In this document: positions 8,108 through 16,611 of the stretch, piece after piece
Numbering within the stretch: the first letter of the stretch is position 1
How the letters are laid out: the number at the start of each line of letters is the position of its first letter
DNA from: JBGPTK01 sp963797765
Lineage (GTDB): Bacteria > Acidobacteriota > Terriglobia > Acidiferrales > UBA7541
Assembly: GCA_963797765.1 (NCBI GenBank)
Contig: CAWCQU010000002.1
Coordinates: 806,001 to 870,000 of the forward strand
Length of the DNA: 64,000 nt
Direction: 5' to 3'
Notes under the pieces: model-generated
Told to the model about the DNA's origin: nothing
Databases searched by the model: none
What the model saw: only the letters and a program-made list of their open reading frames with translations
Translations under genes and position numbers: made by a program

Positions 8108-9961
8108 TCAGAAATCTTGAAGGCTTTTCGTTGGCAGCGCCATTCGAACGGCATTCAATACCGCCAGCACATCAATTATTTCCTGTGTGATTGCGCCTCC
8201 AATGGGCGGCAAGAATCCCGCGGCTGCAAAGCCCATCCCGACGATGCTGGCCGCCATTCCTCCTACCGCACTTTCGAGCGCGATCCGGCGCATGCGGCGC
8301 CCAATATGAATCAGTTCATCGATTTTTCCGAGGGCCGCCTCCAGCACCACAGCGTCCGCGGCCTCGGTGGTAATGTCGCTCGCGGAACCAAATGCCACGC
8401 CCACGGTCGCGGCCATCAGCGCCGGGGCATCATTGATTCCATCGCCGACGAATAAAGTTTTGGAGTGCGCCGTCTCCGCTTTCACGATGGCCACTTTTTC
8501 TTCCGGACTCTTGCCCGCATGCACCTCTTTGATTCCCACCGTCTCTGCCAGATAGCGAACCTCGGATTCACGATCTCCGGAAACGAGCATCACCCGGCGG
8601 ACTCCATGCTTGGGACCCAAGTGCTGCACGAAGAGCCGGCTGTCCTTCCGGGGAGCATCGTGGAAGCGCAGCGCTGCCGCAAACTGCTCATCCACAAAAA
8701 GCAAACACTCCAAGCCATCGCTCGCCGGAGGCAGTGGCAAATCCTGTTTCGCAACTCTCTTTCGCCCGGTAATGCTCACGATGTGTCCGTTCACTCTTCC
8801 GCGCAGGCCTTGGCCGGGCCGTTCGCTGACGTGTTCCGCCGGCTGCGGCTCCATCTTCTCGCTTTTGGCGGCATTTAGGATCGCACTTGCCAGCGGATGC
8901 TTGGAGTATTGCTCCAGGCTGCTCGCCAGCAGCAGCACGTCCTTGCGTTCAAATCCCGCCGCGCAGATCACTTCGGTTAGAGTTGGTTTTCCGTACGTGA
9001 GCGTCCCCGTCTTGTCGAAAATAAGAGTTGTGCAGGTGTCGATCTGTTCCAGTACGGCAGGATTCTTGATGATGATCCCGCAGCGGGCGGACAAGGAAAT
9101 AGCGCCGATAATCGCCGTGGGTATGGCCAGCAGCAAGGGACACGGCGTGGCGATCACCACTACCGCCAGAAACCTCTGCGCGCTGCCAGATGCGATTCCG
9201 GCGATCACGCCCACCGTAAGCGCAACCGGTGTGTACCACGCGCCAAGTTGATCGCCCAGCCGCCGAATTTGCGGCCGCTGCTGCCCCGTCGCTCGCATCA
9301 CTTCCATGATCCGCGCGTAGCGCGAATCCACCGCCAACTTCTCCGCTTGAATCACCAGCGCCGACTCTCCGTTAATCGCGCCCGAAATCACCTGCGCTCC
9401 CGGCGTCTTGGACATTTCGAAGGGTTCGCCCGTCAGGTAGGACTCATCCATCACGCTACGTCCTTCCACCACGACGCCGTCCACCGGACAGATCTCGTGC
9501 GGAAATACGATCAGCTTGTCGCCGATGCGAATCTCTTCCAATTTCACATCACTGACGCTTGACTCTCCTTGACAATGAGCCGCCACTGGCATGCGCCGCG
9601 CCAGCGCATCCAGCACGGAAGAAGCTCGCGCCGTCGCAAACTCCTCCAGCGCCTCGCCGCCCGAAAGCATTAACACCACAATCGCAGCCACAAGATACTG
9701 GCCCAGCAAAACAGCCGCGAGGATCGACACTCCCGCCAGCAGGTCCGAACCAAATTCGCGCCTGATCAGTCTTCGACCCAGGTCCAGAACAAGCGGCGCT
9801 CCGCCCAGCAGCAACGCGGCATACAGGGGAACCTGGGAAGTGCCTGTGGAAGTATGTGCGGCATAGCGCAGTACAAGATGCAACAAGATGGCGCCGACCG
9901 TGAAAAGAGCGATGCCGGCTTCCCTCTGCAGGTTTGCGAATCGTTTATTTGGCTGCAACAT
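8108..9961 (-). CDS. P1B-type heavy-metal-translocating ATPase
   Basis: 617 residues, an ATP-driven metal pump of the inner membrane. Landmarks in order: actuator loop TGE (YLTGEPFEM), intramembrane motif ATPCPLLLAIP near residue 272, phosphorylation site DKTGTLT near residue 315, the HP motif in KHPLA, and the hinge GDGINDAPAL. There is no N-terminal metal-binding (HMA) domain or Cys-rich tail. The membrane motif reads TPCP instead of the CPC of Cu/Zn/Cd pumps, so the metal is not predictable. ATG 9961 has AAGGGGAAG upstream; a GTG at 9991 is possible. Followed by a membrane protein gene. Confidence 0.9.
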   Translation of the reverse strand: MLQPNKRFANLQREAGIALFTVGAILLHLVLRYAAHTSTGTSQVPLYAALLLGGAPLVLDLGRRLIRREFGSDLLAGVSILAAVLLGQYLVAAIVVLMLSGGEALEEFATARASSVLDALARRMPVAAHCQGESSVSDVKLEEIRIGDKLIVFPHEICPVDGVVVEGRSVMDESYLTGEPFEMSKTPGAQVISGAINGESALVIQAEKLAVDSRYARIMEVMRATGQQRPQIRRLGDQLGAWYTPVALTVGVIAGIASGSAQRFLAVVVIATPCPLLLAIPTAIIGAISLSARCGIIIKNPAVLEQIDTCTTLIFDKTGTLTYGKPTLTEVICAAGFERKDVLLLASSLEQYSKHPLASAILNAAKSEKMEPQPAEHVSERPGQGLRGRVNGHIVSITGRKRVAKQDLPLPPASDGLECLLFVDEQFAAALRFHDAPRKDSRLFVQHLGPKHGVRRVMLVSGDRESEVRYLAETVGIKEVHAGKSPEEKVAIVKAETAHSKTLFVGDGINDAPALMAATVGVAFGSASDITTEAADAVVLEAALGKIDELIHIGRRMRRIALESAVGGMAASIVGMGFAAAGFLPPIGGAITQEIIDVLAVLNAVRMALPTKSLQDF

Positions 9962-10101
9962 TAGCTGGGTGCTTCCCCTTCCAGGCGCCACGAAAGCCCG
10001 GTTGGCTCACACTACCTCAACTCGCACCCGCGCGCACACAGCGACCGGCGCGAACTGTCGAGTTGATGATCCCAAGAGCAGCCAGGAATGAGAAGGGAAT
10101 G

Positions 10102-10386
10102 TTACTGGACGCGCTGCCGTTCGGAGTCGAGGCCGATCAGCGACTCAAAAATGGCGAGAACGTGCCGGCGGTAATCCAGAATGCGTTCAAGGATGACGCG
10201 CAACTGCGGCTCGTGCGCGGTTTCCTTGTCCCACTTGGCCAGCACGGCGGCCGGCACTTCGATGTCGCGCCGCAACTCCTCCGCGGAATGCCCGCGCAGG
10301 AATAGGCCGTAAAAAAAGGCGGCCTCGCGCTGGGGATACTCAAAATCTCGCGCGACTTCTTCAACCGGGTTGGGCTGAGTAGCCAT
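10102..10386 (-). CDS. Small hypothetical protein
   Basis: 94 residues, helix-rich and charged, no signal peptide. The middle part (GHSAEELRRDIEVPAAVLAKW) looks like a short helix-turn-helix, as in proteins that start with a DNA-binding region, but there is no firm family match. The start MATQPNPVEE (10386) is favoured because the upstream codons look non-coding. It runs in the same direction as the next gene, separated by 85 bp. Function unknown. Confidence 0.5.
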   Translation of the reverse strand: MATQPNPVEEVARDFEYPQREAAFFYGLFLRGHSAEELRRDIEVPAAVLAKWDKETAHEPQLRVILERILDYRRHVLAIFESLIGLDSERQRVQ

Positions 10387-10471
10387 GGCAGAAAAGTGCA
10401 GTTTACAGTTTTCGCTAAAACCGTCAAGGGGGGAAGGCATGGAAGTTGGCCGAAAAGGCAAAGGAGGATCC

Positions 10472-10741
10472 TTAGATTCGCGCTCGGGTGACTCGGCGAA
10501 AATCCCGAAGAGCCCAGACGTTGGGGCCGTAGGAGCCCACCCGCCCGGCGTCCACAGGCAGGCCGAACTGTTCAGCCTGCTCGATGCTGATGCCGGCGTC
10601 GTCTAGTTCCGCCAGGCTATATCCTTCCGCCGGGACAAGACGATTCCGGGTAGAGCGGTCCACCGGCCGCGGAGGACGCATTCCGCGCCTGTTCTTCCTG
10701 ACGATCTGGAAGAAGTCATCCCAATCGCGCCGGTTCCACAT
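10472..10741 (-). CDS. Ribosomal protein eL13-like small protein
   Basis: 89 residues. The second half, EGYSLAELDDAGISIEQAEQ, then FGLPVDAGRVGSYGPNV, follows the conserved pattern of the archaeal/eukaryotic ribosomal L13e family (G-R-G-F-S-L-x-E-L-x-x-A-G-I, then G-I-x-V-D-x-R-R, then N-V). Standard bacterial ribosomes do not contain eL13, so the role here is unknown; RNA binding is a guess. The N-terminus is basic (MWNRRDWDDFFQIVRKNRRG). The ATG has a strong GGAGGT 6 nt upstream, which argues for real expression. Confidence 0.65.
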   Translation of the reverse strand: MWNRRDWDDFFQIVRKNRRGMRPPRPVDRSTRNRLVPAEGYSLAELDDAGISIEQAEQFGLPVDAGRVGSYGPNVWALRDFRRVTRARI

Positions 10742-11073
10742 GCGGGACCTCCTACGCCTCCGGAAAATCCGGATGGCAAAACATTGGATGCCGTGAAGCC
10801 TCGAAGGGTTCGTTTCCATCGAAGCTTTTCTTTCTATCTACCTAAAATACACCTGAGCGAAACGAAGCCGATTATGCGCCTGTTGCTTCGACAGAATGAT
10901 CATCGGCGGCGGTGGCTGTAACCTTAGAGTTACGGGCACCCTCAAGTGTTCTCCTGGAACTAGCCAGCTAGTACCTTCAAGACTCTTCTCGACTTCTCCG
11001 GGAGACTACTCTCGGCCGGTTGCGGCTGCTATACTTTTGGCGTTCAGACGTCCCCGGCAAGCTCTCGAACCCA
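10742..11073. other. Intergenic region between divergent genes
   Basis: About 330 bp holding the promoters of the eL13-like gene (minus) and thiI (plus). I see no gene. A short inverted repeat, ACTAGC-CA-GCTAGT, sits near 10958-10971. No riboswitch fold is evident. Confidence 0.4.
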
Positions 11074-12351
11074 ATGAATAGCCCCGTCATCGTCGTGCAC
11101 TACCATGAGCTCTGGCTCAAAGGCGGGAATCGACCTTACTTTCTCAACAAACTCGTCGCCAACTTGCGCGTGGCTCTTGGCGGAATCCCCATTGCCTCGG
11201 TCGAGCGACCCGGCGACCGTTTGCTGATTCGCCTGCGCGATGGTGCCATGCTTGAGGAAGCCTCTGCGCGTGTGGAACGCGTATTCGGCGTGGCTTTCTA
11301 TGCTAAGGCTCGCCCTGTCGACCGGGATCTGGACACCATCTTCCGCACCGCTTGGGACGAAATTGAGCCGCTGCAATTCTCCAGTTTCGCTGTCCGCGCA
11401 AAGCGAAGCGATAAATCATTTCCTCATTCTTCCACCGAAACCGAGTCGCTGGTCGGCCGGTACCTTCTGGATCGCCTGCGCGAAAATGGCCGTGATGTCC
11501 GTGTGAACTTGAAGGAGCCGGAAGTTACCTGCCGCATCGAGATCACACCCGGGCCCACGCTCGTATACGCGCGAAAAATTCCCGGCGCGGGCGGCCTCCC
11601 CGCGAATACCGCGGGACGGATGATGTGCCTGCTTTCCGGCGGATACGATTCGGCCGTCGCCGCGTATCACATGATGCGGCGAGGCGCGCACCTTTCCTTC
11701 GCCCACTTTTATGGAGGGGGTGCGCAGCCCGGGGAATCTTCCTTGCATGTTGCGCGCGCGTTGGTAAGCAAACTCGTGCCCTACCAATTTACAGCGCGGC
11801 TCTATCGAATCCCCTTCGAGCCAATCCAACGCGAGATCGTGCGCTACGCGCCGGAACGCTATCGCATTTTACTGTATCGGCGGATGATGCTGCGAATTGC
11901 CGAGCGGTTAGCAAGGCGCGGCCGTTCGCTGGCTCTGGTAACGGGCGATAGCCTGGGCCAAGTGGCTTCGCAAACCCTGCACAATATGGTCGCGGTGGGC
12001 GATGCGGTGCGCATGCCGGTGTTTCGCCCTCTCGCTGGTACGGACAAGCTCGAAATCATGAATTTAGCCAAGAAAATCGGTACCTACAACGCCTCTTCCG
12101 AGCCTTTTCACGATTGCTGTCCAATCTTTATGCCGCGCATGCCGGCCTTGCACGCGTTTCCCGCGGAACTCGACGAAGCCGAATCCAAACTCGACATTCC
12201 CGCCCTGGTAGATCGGGGAGTGGAATGCGCTTTGGTCGAACGTTTCCGCTTCGTGAGCGGACTTGTCGAACACGTCGAATCCCGGCGCGGATCCGCGACG
12301 ATCGAGTCCTCCGCGCTTCTTGTCAACCAGGCGCGTACCACTTCTCCTTAG
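11074..12351 (+). CDS. thiI: tRNA sulfurtransferase ThiI (without rhodanese domain)
   Basis: 425 residues. An N-terminal ferredoxin-like/THUMP region binds tRNA, and the PP-loop ATP-binding motif LSGGYDSAVAA is near residue 186. The enzyme adenylates tRNA U8 for 4-thiouridine synthesis and in some bacteria also serves thiazole formation for thiamine. The protein ends about 100 residues after the PP-loop domain and lacks the C-terminal rhodanese domain with its persulfide Cys, so sulfur must come from a separate carrier. The start MNSPVIVVHYHELWLKGGN is the typical family beginning; an 18-codon extension is not supported. Confidence 0.9.
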   Translation: MNSPVIVVHYHELWLKGGNRPYFLNKLVANLRVALGGIPIASVERPGDRLLIRLRDGAMLEEASARVERVFGVAFYAKARPVDRDLDTIFRTAWDEIEPLQFSSFAVRAKRSDKSFPHSSTETESLVGRYLLDRLRENGRDVRVNLKEPEVTCRIEITPGPTLVYARKIPGAGGLPANTAGRMMCLLSGGYDSAVAAYHMMRRGAHLSFAHFYGGGAQPGESSLHVARALVSKLVPYQFTARLYRIPFEPIQREIVRYAPERYRILLYRRMMLRIAERLARRGRSLALVTGDSLGQVASQTLHNMVAVGDAVRMPVFRPLAGTDKLEIMNLAKKIGTYNASSEPFHDCCPIFMPRMPALHAFPAELDEAESKLDIPALVDRGVECALVERFRFVSGLVEHVESRRGSATIESSALLVNQARTTSP

Positions 12352-12462
12352 ATCTGGTCTGAAATTTCTGGGGCGCCATTTTTTGACTCTGATTATTTCA
12401 GCCCCGCCGATTCTTCCTTGTTCCCGCCTCGATGAATATCGCCAAAAATAAACAAGGCGCCA

Positions 12463-12496
12463 TAAAAAACGGGCACGAATATCAATTCGTGCCCGC
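12463..12496 (-). terminator. Rho-independent terminator of the RRM gene
   Basis: On the minus strand, GGGCACGAAT-TGAT-ATTCGTGCCC (perfect 10-bp stem, 4-nt loop) is followed by GTTTTTTA. It lies about 30 bp downstream of the RRM protein stop and opposes thiI from the other side. Confidence 0.88.
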
Positions 12497-12527
12497 ATAA
12501 GTGTCTGAAAGGGAGCGCTAAATTCTA

Positions 12528-12923
12528 TCAGTCGCGGCGTCCGCCGCCTCGGCCGCCACCACCCCCGCCGCCGTGGCCGCCACGTCCACTGCCGCCACCA
12601 CTGCCGCCTCGGCCACCACCTCCACCGCCGCCGTGGCCGCCTCGGCCACCGCCTCCGCCGCCTCCTCCACCTTCACGTGGCGGGCGCGCCTCGTTGACCA
12701 CGATTGCGCGGCCTAGAAAATCTTTGCCGTTCAAAGTGGCGATCGCTTTGTCCGCTTCTCCATCGTCGGTGATCTCAACGAAGCCAAAGCCTCTCGGCTG
12801 GCCGGAGAAACGATCACGGATTAGCGTCACAGAATCCGTCTTGATTCCTGCTCCGGAAAACTGCGCAGCCAAATCCTCCTCGCTTGCCTGAAAAGGCAAG
12901 TTACCCACGTAGAGCTTCTTCAC
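12528..12923 (-). CDS. RRM-type RNA-binding protein with Gly/Arg-rich tail
   Basis: 131 residues. One RRM domain fills residues 1-80: RNP2 is LYVGNLPF and RNP1 is RGFGFVEI. The remaining 50 residues are almost only Gly, Arg, His and Ser in RGG/RGGHGGGG repeats. This is the domain plan of the small glycine-rich RNA-binding proteins of cyanobacteria and other bacteria, often linked to cold or stress. It has its own terminator and a 288-bp upstream region (12924-13211) with no gene, so it is probably monocistronic. Confidence 0.92.
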   Translation of the reverse strand: MKKLYVGNLPFQASEEDLAAQFSGAGIKTDSVTLIRDRFSGQPRGFGFVEITDDGEADKAIATLNGKDFLGRAIVVNEARPPREGGGGGGGGGRGGHGGGGGGGRGGSGGGSGRGGHGGGGGGGRGGGRRD

Positions 12924-13211
12924 ATTGTGCTCCTAGTAGATCTGAGCGCGTTGACTTCCGCGTGTGTTCCGATAGGCCAAAGTGAAGGATCGAGTCCGCA
13001 GGCAGCCAAGTGGGGCCCGGCTACTCCGGGTTGAAGCCTATGCTCCAGCCGCACGATTGCATACTGGACCACTTATGGTTACGAGTCAATGAATGTTGCT
13101 CCCGGCAAGTCTGCCCGGCCTCGCCGCCGAAAGGCGCTTGAATACACTTGAAATTGCTTAGCCGGCTCGCATCAGTGATAGGATGCGCCGCAGCATTTCT
13201 GGAGGGCCCCC

Positions 13212-14825
13212 GTGCTTGGAACCATGATGGATTTCCCGCTCACGCTCACCCACATTCTTGAGCGGGGCGGCAGGCTTTTCGGCAAAGTGGAAATCGTCTC
13301 GCGCCAGCCCGACGGCACGTTCCATCGCTATACCTATGCGGATTTCTACCGCCGCGCGCGGCGCCTGGCGGCGGCTTTGCAGCAAGCAGGACTCCAACGC
13401 GGCGACCGCGTGGCCACTTTGATGTGGAATCACTCAGGGCATCTGGAAGCTTACTTTGGTATTCCGGCTTCGGGCGGCGTGCTTCATCCGTTGAACCTGC
13501 GATTACATCCAGCGGAGATCGCCTATATCGCCAATCACGCGCGAGATCGATTTCTAATCGTGGACGAAGCGCTGCTTCCGACGTACGAAAAATTCCGCTC
13601 CCAGGTGAAGTTTGAACGGGTTTTTGTTGTGCCTTACGGCGGCAATTCCATCCCTTCCGGCTGTGAAAGCTACGAATCGTTTCTCGAGGGCGCTCCGGAT
13701 CAATTCGAATATCCCCAACTCGACGAGAATGAAGCAGCAGCCATGTGCTTCACTTCCGGAACCACTGGAAATCCCAAAGGCGTCGTCTATTCCCATCGCG
13801 CGCTGGTGCTGCACAGCATGGCGTCAGCTTTGGAGGATGTATTCGGTATTTCGCACCGGGATATTGTATTGCCGCTTTCTTCCATGTTTCACGCCAACGC
13901 CTGGGGCATTCCCTTCACCTGCACGTTGGTCGGCGCCAAGATTGTCTTTTCGGGGCCGCAGGCCGATCCCGAAGGCATTCTGAATCTGATCGAACAGGAA
14001 AGTGTGAGCATCACCGCCGCTGTCCCAACCGTGTGGCTGGGAGTTCTCTCGGCGCTCGAGCGATATCCCGGTCGATGGAAATTCGCCGGGCCTGTCAAAA
14101 TTCCATGTGGCGGAGCCGCACCACCGGAATCCTTGATCCGCGGGCTTGATCGCCACGGCTTCCACTTGATCCACCTGTGGGGCTTGACGGAAACCACTCC
14201 GGTCGCCACAACCGCACAACTGAAATCCTATATGTACGATTGGTCCGAGGATGACCGCTATGCTGTCCGCTCCAGACAAGGCTGGCCGGTTCCGTTTGTC
14301 GAATTACGCGTGATGACAGAGAAGGGCCGGGCCCCCTGGGATGGGACAACGATTGGCGAACTCGAAGCCCGCGGCCCCTGGGTTGCCGCCAGTTATTACG
14401 AGGCTCCGGGATCGAATACGCGATGGTCCGCCGATGGATGGTTTCGTACCGGAGATATCGCCGCAATCGATCCCGAAGGCTACGTCAAGATCGCCGACCG
14501 CGCGAAAGATCTGATCAAGTCAGGCGGCGAATGGATCAGCTCAGTCGATCTGGAAAATGCGCTGATGGGGCATCCCGCAGTGCGCGAAGCCGCCGTGATC
14601 GGAATCACCCACCCGAAATGGCAGGAGCGCCCGCTCGCCATAGTCGTTCTGAAAGACGGCGCCCAAGCCACACCGCAGGAATTGCGCGATTATCTCGCCA
14701 CCAAATTCGCCAAGTGGCAGTTACCCGACGGCTTCGTCTTCGCCCCCGAGATCCCCCGCACCTCCGTAGGCAAATTCCTAAAAACCAAACTCCGAGAGCA
14801 ATACGCCAATTGGAAATGGGAATAA
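13212..14825 (+). CDS. Fatty-acyl-CoA synthetase (AMP-forming)
   Basis: 537 residues of the ANL superfamily: activates a carboxylic acid with ATP to the acyl-adenylate and then the CoA thioester. The P-loop motif FTSGTTGNPKGVVYSH is near residue 180, the A5/A8 region appears as GWFRTGDIA and VKIADRAKDLIKSGGEWIS, and the catalytic Lys is in the C-terminal TSVGKFLK. The overall pattern resembles medium/long-chain acyl-CoA ligases. The GTG start at 13212 has GGAGGG 6 nt upstream. Converges with argJ, with 68 bp between. Confidence 0.9.
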   Translation: MLGTMMDFPLTLTHILERGGRLFGKVEIVSRQPDGTFHRYTYADFYRRARRLAAALQQAGLQRGDRVATLMWNHSGHLEAYFGIPASGGVLHPLNLRLHPAEIAYIANHARDRFLIVDEALLPTYEKFRSQVKFERVFVVPYGGNSIPSGCESYESFLEGAPDQFEYPQLDENEAAAMCFTSGTTGNPKGVVYSHRALVLHSMASALEDVFGISHRDIVLPLSSMFHANAWGIPFTCTLVGAKIVFSGPQADPEGILNLIEQESVSITAAVPTVWLGVLSALERYPGRWKFAGPVKIPCGGAAPPESLIRGLDRHGFHLIHLWGLTETTPVATTAQLKSYMYDWSEDDRYAVRSRQGWPVPFVELRVMTEKGRAPWDGTTIGELEARGPWVAASYYEAPGSNTRWSADGWFRTGDIAAIDPEGYVKIADRAKDLIKSGGEWISSVDLENALMGHPAVREAAVIGITHPKWQERPLAIVVLKDGAQATPQELRDYLATKFAKWQLPDGFVFAPEIPRTSVGKFLKTKLREQYANWKWE

Positions 14826-14893
14826 TTCCTGGAGGCGGTTCATTCTTAACAGCTGAGGGGTGGTCAGTTTTGGGGCGACTTGGCAGCAAACTC

Positions 14894-16105
14894 TCAGGTC
14901 CGGTAGCTTGCGTTGATCTTTACGTAGTCGCCGGTGAAATCGCAGGTCCACATGTGCGCGCGGCCGCGACCAGCGCGCAAATCCATCACTACCGGCACAT
15001 AACTTGCCATTAATTCCCGGTGTGCGGCGCGTTCATCGAACGGAGATTCAATTCCGCGGCGGCACATCAGGATTCCCGCCAGGGAAATATCCACTCGTTC
15101 GGGGTCAAAAGAAACTCCTGCGCGCCCGGCGGCGGCGAGAATGCGCCCCCAATTGGGGTCGCCGCCCGCAAATGCGGTTTTTACCAAGGGCGAATTCGCG
15201 ATGGTCCGGGCAATTTGTCCGGCAGCGGCGTCTGTTGCGGCGCCGCGCACTTCGATTTCGATCACGCGCTTTGCGCCTTCGCCATCGGCGACGATCGCCA
15301 GCGCTAGCGCGCGGCACACGCTTTCGAGCGCGCCTTTGAATTTCAGGTAGTCAGCGCTGCCGGCCACGATCGTGCGCGCACCCGATGCTCCATTTGCCAG
15401 CACGGCCACCGTATCGTTCGTTGAAGTATCGCCATCCACGGTGATCGCATTGAAGGTTACGTGAACGGCTTCGCGCAATGCACGCGCCAGCACAGGCGCC
15501 CCGATTGCCGCATCCGTGGCCAGAAACGCCAGCATGGTCGCCATTTGCGGATGAATCATTCCCGCGCCTTTTGTGCATCCCACCACCCTCACTTCACGGC
15601 CTCCAATTCTGCACTGCGCGGCGGCCCATTTTGGACGCGTGTCCGTCGTCATGATCGCGCGCGTGAGCTGCGCATAGGCCGCAGCGCCTGTGCGGCGTTT
15701 GGCGGCCAGACCGGGCACGGCGTTTATGATTCGTTCGACGCGCAACGGCACACCGATCACTCCCGTAGAACAGACAATCACTTCCTCCGGCCCGCAACTC
15801 AGCGCCCGCGACACCGATTCCGCGGTCGCTCGCGAAGCTTTCATGCCCGCGGGACCCGTGGAGCAATTAGCGTTGCCGGAATTCACCACGATTGCGCGCA
15901 TGTGCCCGGCCGCGCGGCGAATGTTTTCGCGCGAGAGGACCACCGGCGCAGCCTGCACCAGGTTGGTGGTAAATAAGCCCGCAGCCGTCGCCGGAGATTC
16001 GCTGACGATCAGCGCGAGATCGAGCCCGGATTTCTTCAAGCCGCAGGCAGCAGAGGAGAATGTAAAACCGCGAGGCAACATCGAGGCGGAAAGTCGAGGC
16101 TTCAT
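14894..16105 (-). CDS. argJ: Glutamate N-acetyltransferase / amino-acid acetyltransferase ArgJ
   Basis: 403 residues. Moves acetyl from N-acetylornithine to glutamate, closing the acetyl cycle of arginine synthesis; it may also make N-acetylglutamate from acetyl-CoA. The autocleavage site is clear: TKGAGMIHPQMATMLAF, where the Thr of ATML becomes the nucleophile of the beta chain (near residue 190). NSGNANC, the N-terminal oxyanion-hole region, is also present. Last gene of the arg operon; the ATG overlaps the stop of the preceding GNAT gene as ATGA. Confidence 0.95.
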   Translation of the reverse strand: MKPRLSASMLPRGFTFSSAACGLKKSGLDLALIVSESPATAAGLFTTNLVQAAPVVLSRENIRRAAGHMRAIVVNSGNANCSTGPAGMKASRATAESVSRALSCGPEEVIVCSTGVIGVPLRVERIINAVPGLAAKRRTGAAAYAQLTRAIMTTDTRPKWAAAQCRIGGREVRVVGCTKGAGMIHPQMATMLAFLATDAAIGAPVLARALREAVHVTFNAITVDGDTSTNDTVAVLANGASGARTIVAGSADYLKFKGALESVCRALALAIVADGEGAKRVIEIEVRGAATDAAAGQIARTIANSPLVKTAFAGGDPNWGRILAAAGRAGVSFDPERVDISLAGILMCRRGIESPFDERAAHRELMASYVPVVMDLRAGRGRAHMWTCDFTGDYVKINASYRT

Positions 16106-16611
16106 ACGGCGACGGGGCTTGCGGATTCAGAGAGCACCGGCAGCAACACGCGCTCCGGCATCACCACGGCAATCACAGCCGCCAGTTTGCACGTCCGTTT
16201 CTTGTGGCAAATATTGCAATCACGCTCGATTTTTTCAGGCAACGCCTGCCGCGACGACCGCGCGAATCCCCGCAGGGTGAAAAACTCCGGCGATTGCGTC
16301 ACCGCAAATACCCGTGCGATCTTTCGCCGCCGCGCTTCGGAAAGCGCATACTGCACCAGCCTGCCGCCCAAGCCGCGCCCACGCATGTCCGGACCGATCG
16401 CCAGCGAGCGAATTTCCGCCAGGTCCGCGCCATAAGGTTCTAGCGCCACGCAGCCGGCCAACTGGTCTTTGTCATCCAACACCAGAAATCGCGCGATGTG
16501 TTCGCGGATATCGGCTTCCGTGCGCGGGAGCAGCAATCCTTCTCCCGCATAATGAGCGATCAATTGATGAATCGCCACGGCATCCGAAGCTCGCGCTTTC
16601 CGCGCCCTCAT
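16102..16611 (-). CDS. argA: GNAT acetyltransferase, probable short N-acetylglutamate synthase
   Basis: 169 residues. A GNAT fold with the acetyl-CoA loop MRGRGLGGRLV after the strand AEIRSLAIG, and FTLRGFARS near the end. Its size and place inside the operon, fused by ATGA overlaps to argH upstream and argJ downstream, match the short single-domain N-acetylglutamate synthases (also seen fused to ArgH in some bacteria). The C-terminal region holds CNICHKKRTC, a small Cys cluster that may bind metal. The enzyme would start the acetyl pathway; ArgJ then recycles the acetyl group. The symbol is by context and family, not proven. Confidence 0.75.
   Translation of the reverse strand: MRARKARASDAVAIHQLIAHYAGEGLLLPRTEADIREHIARFLVLDDKDQLAGCVALEPYGADLAEIRSLAIGPDMRGRGLGGRLVQYALSEARRRKIARVFAVTQSPEFFTLRGFARSSRQALPEKIERDCNICHKKRTCKLAAVIAVVMPERVLLPVLSESASPVAV

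Noticed and set aside
12528..12700. CRISPR-like or tandem DNA repeat
   Set aside because: The repetition is codon repetition of the Gly/Arg-rich tail of the RRM protein, with no spacers.
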